Assembly (NCBI GenBank): GCA_002352705.1
Contig: DEIW01000101.1
Location: 1 to 10,167 of the forward strand
Source: Bacteroidales bacterium UBA2764
GTDB lineage: Bacteria > Bacteroidota > Bacteroidia > Bacteroidales > Paludibacteraceae
Reading direction: 5' to 3'
DNA: 10,167 bases
Shown here: positions 1 to 6,700 of the stretch, in pieces
Layout of the letters: each line of letters starts with the position of its first letter
How positions within the stretch are numbered: the stretch's first letter is position 1
Position numbers and translations under genes: made by a program
The notes under the pieces: model-generated
The model's database searches: none
What the model saw: the letters and a program-made list of their open reading frames with translations, nothing else
What the model was told of the DNA's origin: nothing

Positions 1-204
1 GATGCGGCGGAAGAAGGACGCGTCTTCACCTATGTCCATTGCCTGCCACGGCATCAGACGCGCGAAACGCTCCACATATGCCAGCCAATCGTCCACCGTC
101 CGCACAGGATTCGTCTCCCGATGCGGATTGGCGACAGCGGCTTGCGCAAGCGACTGCTCCAAAAGACGGCGGAGGGGTATATTATCTATTATAAGGGCGT
201 GCAT
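1..204 (-). CDS. N-terminal part of an unrecognised protein, cut by the window edge
   Basis: An open frame of 68 codons runs from an ATG at 204 to the left edge without a stop, so only the N-terminus is present. It begins MHALIIDNIPLRRLLEQSLA and continues with RTVDDWLAYVERFARLMPWQ. There is no signal peptide or membrane segment, and the visible part is a soluble, mostly helical sequence rich in Leu, Ala, Arg and Trp. The sequence before the ATG is A-rich (eight A in a row on the coding strand), as expected for a Bacteroidetes leader. It lies 60 nt after the stop of the condensation-fold gene on the same strand and could be the next operon member. I do not recognise the family with confidence. 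The WLxYVxxFxxxMPW pattern loosely recalls the domain that precedes some phosphatidylserine decarboxylases, but no diagnostic motif lies inside the window, so this is an impression only. Confidence 0.6.
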   Translation of the reverse strand, partial: MHALIIDNIPLRRLLEQSLAQAAVANPHRETNPVRTVDDWLAYVERFARLMPWQAMDIGEDASFFRRI

Positions 205-217
205 CGTTGTTTTTTTT

Positions 218-260
218 CGTAATGACGGGATGCGTAATGACGTAATTACGGGATTACTGG
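218..260. repeat. cluster of CGTMATTACG short repeats between two genes
   Basis: The intergenic gap holds, on the minus strand, CCCGTAATTACG and CCCGTCATTACG (11 of 12 identical) and two exact copies of CGTCATTACG 15 nt apart. CGTAATTACG is itself a perfect palindrome. The repeats fill most of the 60-nt gap between the stop at 265 and the start at 204. I see no promoter consensus or terminator in the gap. The role is unknown. Confidence 0.6.
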
Positions 261-264
261 ATTG

Positions 265-1422
265 TTATTGTAAAAGCCATTCGGCATATTTGCGTACCAA
301 TGCCGCAAAGCGGCGGATGGAGGATTCTTTATAATGAGTAGCGGAGTAGCGGAACCAGATGGATAAATCCTGCGGATGCTCATGTATCTCTACATCCAAA
401 AGGGCATAAGCGTATTTCTGTGGCGGGACAGAGACTATCTCTATTGGCAGAGAAGTCTGTGCCAAGACGTCTTCCGGGTCAGCGATACGGAGTACATTGA
501 CGGCATAGTTCCACCGTTTGTTATATGGGGCTGTCAGCGTATAGGGATAATCGCTATGGGCAATACCAGAACGGATTTGATTCCTTGCTTCGCGTATCAA
601 ATCCGATTGGAGATTGGAGGTTGGAGATTGGAGTTTTTTTATTTGGAACGGAATGTCGCGATGAAGGCTCCCGAATATCCGCTGTTCCTCCGGAGTCTCG
701 CGGCCCTCATACGCCCAGGTAAGCGCAGCTTCGTCTGTACCGCAATATTCGGCTATAGCCAGCGCTGTGCAGAGCGAGAAGAGACCTTCGCAGGACAAGT
801 ATTTCGTTTCCGCTAAGTTTACAATCTTATCGTGTAAATCGGTATAATCTGTTTTGTATAATCCCTGCTTGGGAGGCAGGAGAGTCCATAGGCATTTTCG
901 GTCTATCGTAGGACGAACAGGAATAGATGAATCCGCAAACTCCTTGATCAGCCAAGCTTGGCTGATGCGGTAATGCGGCTCTGTCTTGCGTTGCTCGAAA
1001 GCAGCCACATAGCCCCAGTAATCATCCGGTGCTAAAGGTAATCCTTTGTATGCACGCTCAATATCATCCAGCAGTATCTCCCCGCTCTTTCCGTCGCCGA
1101 GAATACGGCTTATCTGCACTTTTATTACCAAATCCTCACCTTGTACGGAAAGGTCAAAATCATGGTACGGACCATGAAGTATATCTTTCAACGACGAGGG
1201 ATTATGGTTGCCGTGTCCATCCACACGCATCTGAAAAACCGGGTGATTCGCCAATGTGGTACGGACAGCCTGTTCTATCCGGTCTTTCTCTTTCGCTCCG
1301 CCGCGCCATACATAAGAGAATGGGAACGAATATACGCCGGGCATCCAACGAGTCATATCATAGACTAATTGCGAGAAAGGCAAAAGGGGATATCGCTTTA
1401 TTTGAGAATGGAGATTTGACAT
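265..1422 (-). CDS. stand-alone condensation-domain (CoA-dependent acyltransferase fold) protein with degenerate active site
   Basis: The 385-aa product has the order of an NRPS-type condensation domain. It starts YPLLPFSQ (about residue 11), followed by the acceptor-side region IEQAVRTTLANHPVFQMRVD (49-68). The HHxxxDG position reads SRILGDG at 105-111, and GRETPEEQRIFGSLHRDIPF at 240-259 corresponds to the conserved GR...G...lP region. There is no adenylation or carrier domain, signal peptide or membrane segment, so a cytoplasmic protein is expected. Members of this superfamily join acyl or aminoacyl groups to amine or hydroxyl acceptors, using the second His of HHxxxDG. Here that His is Arg106, so classic catalysis is doubtful, though Asp110 and Gly111 remain. 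The ATG at 1422 lies 13 nt after the previous stop and inside a heptamer repeat. The next in-frame Met is residue 23, already inside the domain. Residues 264-273 (LQSPTSNLQS) are encoded by a second heptamer array. It is third in a minus-strand operon. The fold is likely; the substrate is unknown. Confidence 0.72.
   Translation of the reverse strand: MSNLHSQIKRYPLLPFSQLVYDMTRWMPGVYSFPFSYVWRGGAKEKDRIEQAVRTTLANHPVFQMRVDGHGNHNPSSLKDILHGPYHDFDLSVQGEDLVIKVQISRILGDGKSGEILLDDIERAYKGLPLAPDDYWGYVAAFEQRKTEPHYRISQAWLIKEFADSSIPVRPTIDRKCLWTLLPPKQGLYKTDYTDLHDKIVNLAETKYLSCEGLFSLCTALAIAEYCGTDEAALTWAYEGRETPEEQRIFGSLHRDIPFQIKKLQSPTSNLQSDLIREARNQIRSGIAHSDYPYTLTAPYNKRWNYAVNVLRIADPEDVLAQTSLPIEIVSVPPQKYAYALLDVEIHEHPQDLSIWFRYSATHYKESSIRRFAALVRKYAEWLLQ
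606..633. repeat. four tandem heptamers inside the condensation-fold gene
   Basis: Four consecutive 7-bp units, ATTGGAG, ATTGGAG, GTTGGAG and ATTGGAG on the plus strand, lie in frame within the coding sequence. They are followed by a run of seven T (634-640). They encode the low-complexity stretch LQSPTSNLQS just after the conserved GSLHRDIPFQI segment, probably a surface loop. Seven is not a multiple of three, so gain or loss of one unit would shift the frame. Confidence 0.85.
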
Positions 1423-1434
1423 TGGAGATTTAGG
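1400..1434. repeat. heptamer array spanning the gene junction and the start codon
   Basis: Five 7-bp units read on the plus strand as ATTTGAG, AATGGAG, ATTTGAC, ATTGGAG and ATTTAGG. The array fills most of the 13-nt gap after the stop codon at 1436 and continues over the ATG at 1422 into the first codons of the downstream gene (SNLHSQI). The unit at 1421-1427 is identical to the unit repeated at 606-633, so both arrays belong to one repeat family. Confidence 0.8.
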
Positions 1435-1435
1435 A

Positions 1436-2329
1436 TTAACGTTTACGGATAATAGCCCATATTATTCCTCCAGCAATGATAATCAACAATAAGATGCCGC
1501 ATAATTGCGGTGTGAACCAAGGTCTCTCTGCGACAACCGGCTCGGCTTCCACCAAATCTCCTATATAAGCCAACATGGGTTCTCCGTTAATTGTGGCATT
1601 CGACCATACTTCCAATAAGTCGGTAGGGAAAATTACTTTCTGTTTTGGGGTGGTCAGTTGGTCATATTCCATTCCTGCCGTCAGGCGCATCCCTAACAGC
1701 GTCCACGGGTAGCACTCCAGATGTTCTTCTGCTATTTCGATAGCTGACAGATTATAGAATTTCTCGGGCCAGTTATACTCTATTTGTGTCGGAGCGAGGG
1801 CTTGTTCGACGTAGCGAAGGAGAGTATTTGCACAACCGAACTTAACTAGATTCATCTGCATATCTTTCTCGTTGAGCATGTGATTATCCATCTGCTCCCA
1901 AAGACGTTGCTCGGCATCAGGTGGCATGTTGATACGGTATTCATGCACCGCGCGTTGCCATATTTGGTAATCCTGAATATATTCTTCCGTATGGATACCG
2001 AACATGCCCATCTTAAGTTTTCCTGTAATGTAATCCCATAACTGACCTTTGATTTTTTCGCTCTCATAAGAGAAACAATAGTCTAGCCCGAAGGTAGGAC
2101 ATTGGAGACGCAGAAAAGCATGTCCGGTAATACCCAGATAGTCCTGCGTTTGGTCGGTAGGATCAGCGACGCAAAGCGAAACAAGCACAAAATCCGGAGC
2201 AAGGCGGTCGATGGTATCATTGAAGCCCTGCGCGGCATTACGTTCGGCTACGGACAAGCTGTCTCCATTAGCCCACATACTCACGGCATTGGCGAAAAGC
2301 AATAAAAAAATATAAAACAGTTTCTTCAT
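1436..2329 (-). CDS. DUF4105 (Lnb_N-type) periplasmic protein with single C-terminal membrane anchor
   Basis: This 297-aa protein starts with a signal peptide (about residues 1-20, ending SMWA). A DUF4105 domain follows, with its two conserved centres ITGHAFLRLQ (His70) and KFGCANTLL (Cys166). The His-before-Cys order suggests a permuted papain-like thiol fold, though no third residue can be assigned from sequence alone. One hydrophobic segment (about 275-293) precedes the tail IIRKR, giving a protein anchored in the inner membrane and facing the periplasm. DUF4105 is the N-terminal periplasmic domain of Lnb, the Bacteroides lipoprotein N-acyltransferase (recalled, not checked here). This protein lacks the polytopic C-terminal part found in its upstream neighbour, so it may be a partner or a divergent paralogue rather than a complete enzyme. 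It starts 8 nt after the neighbour's stop and ends 13 nt before the condensation-fold gene, which supports co-transcription. Confidence 0.8.
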   Translation of the reverse strand: MKKLFYIFLLLFANAVSMWANGDSLSVAERNAAQGFNDTIDRLAPDFVLVSLCVADPTDQTQDYLGITGHAFLRLQCPTFGLDYCFSYESEKIKGQLWDYITGKLKMGMFGIHTEEYIQDYQIWQRAVHEYRINMPPDAEQRLWEQMDNHMLNEKDMQMNLVKFGCANTLLRYVEQALAPTQIEYNWPEKFYNLSAIEIAEEHLECYPWTLLGMRLTAGMEYDQLTTPKQKVIFPTDLLEVWSNATINGEPMLAYIGDLVEAEPVVAERPWFTPQLCGILLLIIIAGGIIWAIIRKR

Positions 2330-2337
2330 TATATCAT

Positions 2338-3576
2338 TTAGCGGTTAGCTATTGTTATTAGACGTTTGAGGAATTGCTGCTTCAGCAAAACAACCGCGAA
2401 AGCAAGGACAAGAAGAATATGCGGCCAGTCGACGAGGACATGTCCGAAGAAAAACTCCCCTGCCATCACGATGCTCCAAAGGAACAAGAGTCCGGCATAC
2501 CACGGTGCCCAGTAACGGCGCCAGTGCCAGAAGATAACAGGCAGTATATTAAAAGGAATAATAAGCCAGTTCCAAGAGGTACAGGGTAACCCGGAAAAAA
2601 CAATCAGATAAGTCATTCCAGCGCCCGCTACGGCATATAGCGTAACGAGGATAATATCTATTGCCGTACCCGCCTTTCTGACAAGAGGTGAAGAACTCCA
2701 TGCTGTGGCGAGACTGATGATGGAGAAGAGCAGCAAGAAGATGCTCACCAATAGCGGTGTACACCATGTTCCCTCATTATGGCGAGTAGCTTCTAACAGC
2801 ACCCGGGGCGTTGAATCCAATACAGGCTGCCCGTCTCCCAGCGTTGCTTTTTGCCACACTTCCACCAAATCGGTCGGGACGATAATCTTCTGCTCACAGG
2901 GGTAATCCTGATCGCCTTCTATTCCTATCAGGAAATACATAAAGAACTCCTCCCAGGGCGCGTCCTCTATGAAATTGCGGACAATCTCACGTTGGGTTTG
3001 GCGGGTATATTTATCATCCCATGGCGCATAATGGATCGCCGTTCTGCCGATAGCTTCATGGACTACGCGCACTACCGATTTGGCACATCCCCGGTGGAAA
3101 TAATCATAGGGAAGGTTTGCTCCTTCGGCTACATGATTATCCATTATCTCCCATAATTTCTGTTTCTGGCGTGGGGACAGATTAATCGTGTACTCCTTTA
3201 CTCCCCTTCCTAAAAAACGGTAAGAAGCCAAGAACAAGTCCGTAGGGAAGGCATACATCCCCATCTTCAGTTCTCCCCGGAGGAAAGTACCTATCCTATT
3301 CCGCACACTCTCGCTCTCGTAAGTAAAGATATAATCCAGGTCATAGACAGGACATTGGAGATGCAGGGCAGCATGCCCGAGTGTAGAATAGAGGACTTCG
3401 CTTGGATCGCAAACAACGAGACTGACCGTAACGAAATCCGGCGCAAGGCGGTCTATTGTATCGTTAAACCCTTGCGCCGCATTACGTTCGGCGACCGACT
3501 CTGTTTCCGCTATCGCTGCCGAAGAGCAAAAGAACAGAGTCAGTAAGAACAGCCCATATCGAATGGCATATTTCAT
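2338..3576 (-). CDS. DUF4105 (Lnb_N-type) protein with five C-terminal membrane segments, candidate Lnb-like acyltransferase
   Basis: This 412-aa protein has a signal peptide (1-23, ending SSAAIA) and a periplasmic DUF4105 domain with the conserved TLGHAALHLQ (His68) and HRGCAKSVV (Cys164). Five hydrophobic segments follow, at about 274-293, 305-328, 336-352, 357-379 and 385-401. This is the architecture expected of Bacteroidetes DUF4105 membrane proteins, a family that includes Lnb, which N-acylates lipoproteins; the link to that activity is by family only. The loop between segments 2 and 3 reads FSGLPCTSWNWLIIPFNILP. Relatives as I recall them usually carry His before that Pro, and here it is Leu. 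It is first in the operon with the shorter paralogue (8 nt apart), and the two share the nearly identical stretch NAAQGFNDTIDRLAPDFV. Only 23 nt separate its start from a hairpin that may end the preceding unit, so its promoter is unclear. A weak TATTTTTA box lies at 3587-3594. Confidence 0.82.
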   Translation of the reverse strand: MKYAIRYGLFLLTLFFCSSAAIAETESVAERNAAQGFNDTIDRLAPDFVTVSLVVCDPSEVLYSTLGHAALHLQCPVYDLDYIFTYESESVRNRIGTFLRGELKMGMYAFPTDLFLASYRFLGRGVKEYTINLSPRQKQKLWEIMDNHVAEGANLPYDYFHRGCAKSVVRVVHEAIGRTAIHYAPWDDKYTRQTQREIVRNFIEDAPWEEFFMYFLIGIEGDQDYPCEQKIIVPTDLVEVWQKATLGDGQPVLDSTPRVLLEATRHNEGTWCTPLLVSIFLLLFSIISLATAWSSSPLVRKAGTAIDIILVTLYAVAGAGMTYLIVFSGLPCTSWNWLIIPFNILPVIFWHWRRYWAPWYAGLLFLWSIVMAGEFFFGHVLVDWPHILLVLAFAVVLLKQQFLKRLITIANR

Positions 3577-3587
3577 CCTAAACAGCT

Positions 3588-3621
3588 AAAAATACCCCAA
3601 AAGCGCCCGTAAGGACGCTTT
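3588..3621 (-). terminator. probable intrinsic terminator of the giant gene unit
   Basis: On the minus strand a 9-bp stem (AAAGCGTCC paired with GGGCGCTTT, one T-G pair) closes a TTAC tetraloop at 3621-3600. The sequence TGGGG then TATTTTT follows. The hairpin starts 5 nt after the stop of the 44-aa gene. The T-run is interrupted, so termination may be partial, which would let transcription continue into the DUF4105 operon 23 nt further on. Confidence 0.55.
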
Positions 3622-3626
3622 CAGGT

Positions 3627-3761
3627 TTACTCAATCACATCTCCTATACGCCCAGGCGCAGGCGAAGGATGCGGGAATGGTGGCAGACTACCACTCAGTA
3701 AAGCACTACTAAAACGTACTTCGTTCACCTCAATAAGAGGTTTACTATATGTCTTTTTCAT
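3627..3761 (-). CDS. 44-aa small protein, MKKTYSKP type
   Basis: An ATG at 3761 opens a 44-codon frame that starts MKKTYSKPLIEVNEVRFSSA, continues with LLSGSLPPFPHPSPAPGR and ends DVIE before TAA at 3627. The start is 12 nt after the stop of the 2024-aa gene and the stop is 5 nt before a hairpin, so the frame exactly fills the interval between a gene end and a terminator. Short proteins starting MKK-x-Y-x-x-P followed by acidic and hydrophobic residues, a small-residue step and a Pro-rich tail are common in Bacteroidales near large secreted proteins and peptidases; their role is mostly unknown. There is no convincing signal peptide or membrane segment. A role as an accessory or precursor peptide linked to the giant protein is inference. 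Confidence 0.68.
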   Translation of the reverse strand: MKKTYSKPLIEVNEVRFSSALLSGSLPPFPHPSPAPGRIGDVIE

Positions 3762-3773
3762 TGCTGCATGATA

Positions 3774-6700
3774 TTATTTTACTAATTGACCATCTATTGA
3801 ATATACTTTGTCGCCACGGATGATATACACCTGGTTATTAATCAGCACCTTGGTTGCTACCTTATCCTTGCCGTCCACTATCGCTTCATCGACTCCAGTC
3901 GTGACTTGCGGCGAGCGTGCGCTCACGCGCAGCCCGTAGCGCGCATCCGTTCCTTTAGTTATATTAGCGGTATATGCTCCGTCGCTGAGATTCCAGACAG
4001 CCTCGCCGTTATAGGTGAGATAGAGCGCATATCCGTCAGCCTCTGCGGCACTCTCTATTTCGATCGTGTAATCACCGGTCTTGGGAGCATAGATACTCAT
4101 CGGGAAGGATGCTGCATCGCCCACCGGAGCAACCGTATTCATACACAGTTTCGAATCATAACGATTTACCCACATCTGCGCCACGGAGCTTCCCGTTCCG
4201 AATTTAGCAAGGTCCTTACCGATTACGTAAGCATCTTCCTCTTTGCTCTCATCAACCCGGACAATCAGGCGGTCGTCATGGGTGTTCGCACCGGCGGCAG
4301 AGATAATCACCTCATATCGCGTCGGGCGGTCGTTTGTCGTCATCCGGCGGGCAGGAGCAGGAGCATAAGCAGTGCTGTTTGCCACTACCGGCGATTTCGG
4401 TGCGGCTACTTGTACGTAAACCGGCTGTCCCACCACCAGTGGTTTGGATGTGATAGTAAAGGCCTCATATCCGTCTCCGTCCGCGTTAATCATCTGTGCC
4501 TGCTCCACCTCGCCAGCGTTCAGATAAGCCTTAAAGAGCGCAGGGTTAGCAATACCGTTCCAACCGCCGTCCTTTTGTTTTCCGGTAAGCGAGTTATATT
4601 GCTGAACGCTGGTACTCAGAGTGAGCAACGGTTCCTGTACTTTCTTGCGGAAGGTAACGGAGGAGACATTGGTCTTATAAATAAGGAACAGGTATGCGCG
4701 ACCCGGCTCCAGTACTTTCTTCGACTGGTTCTTCACCGCTTCCCAGCATGCATCCTTCGCACCTACTTTCGCGCGGGTAGCACCGTTATAATAGAACAGT
4801 TCGATATCCGTACCCAACACCGCCGGTGTAGTGCTGTTACCAAGGAATATGCCGCTGGTAGCATCTACGCGCCAAGGTACGGCTACGTCATACCAGTGCA
4901 TTTTCTTCATCGGTTTTTCCAGCACGAAATCGGCATTGCCATAGAGGGTGATATTATCGGCATTGATAATCTGGCTGGAATGCTCAACGCCATCGGAAGT
5001 GATAATCACGTCCTCATAGTTAGTAGCGGAAGATACCGTCTCTTTATCATCTATACCCATTTCCAAATCAGTTAATTCTACATCTTTTGCCTTTACCATT
5101 GCAGATAAGGTGATATCGCCCGTTACTTTACGCTCACCGAAACTATGGGTTGTTTCTTCTTTCCAAGATTCCTCCACGAACTCATAAGCCGTCGGATCCT
5201 TAATAGTTGCGGTCGGCGTTACCGAGGTATTATAGTCGTAGATACCAGCACCTGTGAATGTACATGCGCCATCCACGTTACACTGCAGCGTAACGGTGTA
5301 TTTATTCGGTGTCTCGGTGAATACCGGCTTGTAATTTGCCGCGCCCTTCACAGACTCAATTGTCTTAGATGCATCAGCCATATTCTGCCATACGTAGGTA
5401 TAGGTATAGCCGGTTTTCGACTTGCTGACAGCTGGAGGCGTAGGTGTTGCGCCCCACTCCAGATTCTCAGACTTCAACACGCCGGAGACATTCTCGTCAT
5501 AGAACTTGATCTCATATGTCCTTGCGTTTTCGCTGAACTGTGCTACATAAGTTGCATTGGTCGTAGCCGGAGCCAATGTCGGTTTCCAACCAGTGAATTC
5601 ATAAGTGTATTCTTTACCTTCGTTCACTGTCTTGGTCGGCGTAGTACCATCATATATAGGTGTACCATCTGCTGTTACTGTATAAACAGCATCATCCGTT
5701 CCGTTGGCTTTTTTCAGTACTGTACCATCATAGTTCTTGAACGTGATGGTGTATGTTGGCGGCGGTTCAGGCAGCCAAGTTGCTGTATAGGTCTTGTTGC
5801 CCACAACCGGCTCAATACCCGGTTCCCACTGGAGAATATAGCCCGTGCGGGTCGGTACGTTCTCGCATACAGGTACCTCATCGCGAGCTAACAAGTGACG
5901 CTCGATCTCCACACCACCGTCTTGCACAAAGACCACGGTGTATTTGATTTGCTTCTCCTCGTAGGTAGCGGTGTAGGTCACATCGTTTGTTACCTTACCC
6001 AGTGCAGGACTCCAACCGGTGAAATCGTACGTATAGTCAAGATTCTTTTCGCGAGTCGGGTTGGTACTCAACCATTCTGCCTGCGTGCCATACGAAACAG
6101 AATAGGTACTAATCAGCGATCCGTCCCAGTCTTTCCAAGTGATAGTGAATTTCTTTTCTACCCATTTGTTTTTAGAACTATCCCATTCATAATAGGTGTC
6201 ATTCTCCGGGTGGATGCAGTGGTAGTAGTTTTCTTTTGCTTCCACTTCCCACCATTGGCAGTTATTACCTTCGTCATCCGTAAGCAGGATGAAAAGTCGT
6301 CCTGTGCCGGCTAAATCACTGTAGGTGTGCGTTGACGGATCTTCCACATTGCTTGCCACCGCCACATATTCTTGCGGTTTGATATAATAGATATCATTCA
6401 GCGCATCATGTACGAAGCAACCGTCTTGCTCCAATAACGTCCAGTGTCCGCCATTACCATCAATATCCAAATAGCAATATGCCGTGTTTTCTGCAGTACC
6501 GCCCGTATGAGCATACTCGTCACCACCGTTTGCGACCCATTCAGCGCTATTCTTCAGCCATGCCGAATAAAAGTTCTTTATTTCAGAAGGCGTTACCTTT
6601 ACCTCTTCATGGTATTCTGCATCTTTTGCAGCCGATGTGAACATAAACGTTCCTGCATCCTCAACAGAAGAGAAGATATTTCCTCCCGTCTCAGAAGTAA

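Noticed and set aside
2..334. 110-codon plus-strand frame at the left edge
   Set aside because: It overlaps the better minus-strand start at 204, crosses an intergenic repeat and runs into the end of the condensation-fold gene.
2099..3364. Shared ACATTGGAGA stretches (near 2099 and 3352) as further repeat-family copies
   Set aside because: Both encode the homologous LQCP motif of the two DUF4105 proteins, so common ancestry explains them. They are single units without 7-bp periodicity.
3906..5075. 389-codon open frame on the plus strand
   Set aside because: It lies opposite the well-supported C-terminal part of the giant protein. Its product is rich in Arg, Cys and His without recognisable motifs, as expected of an antisense shadow.
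5145..5891. 248-codon open frame on the plus strand
   Set aside because: It is antisense to the InlB-B-like repeats and the product has a Cys- and Arg-rich composition with no domain.
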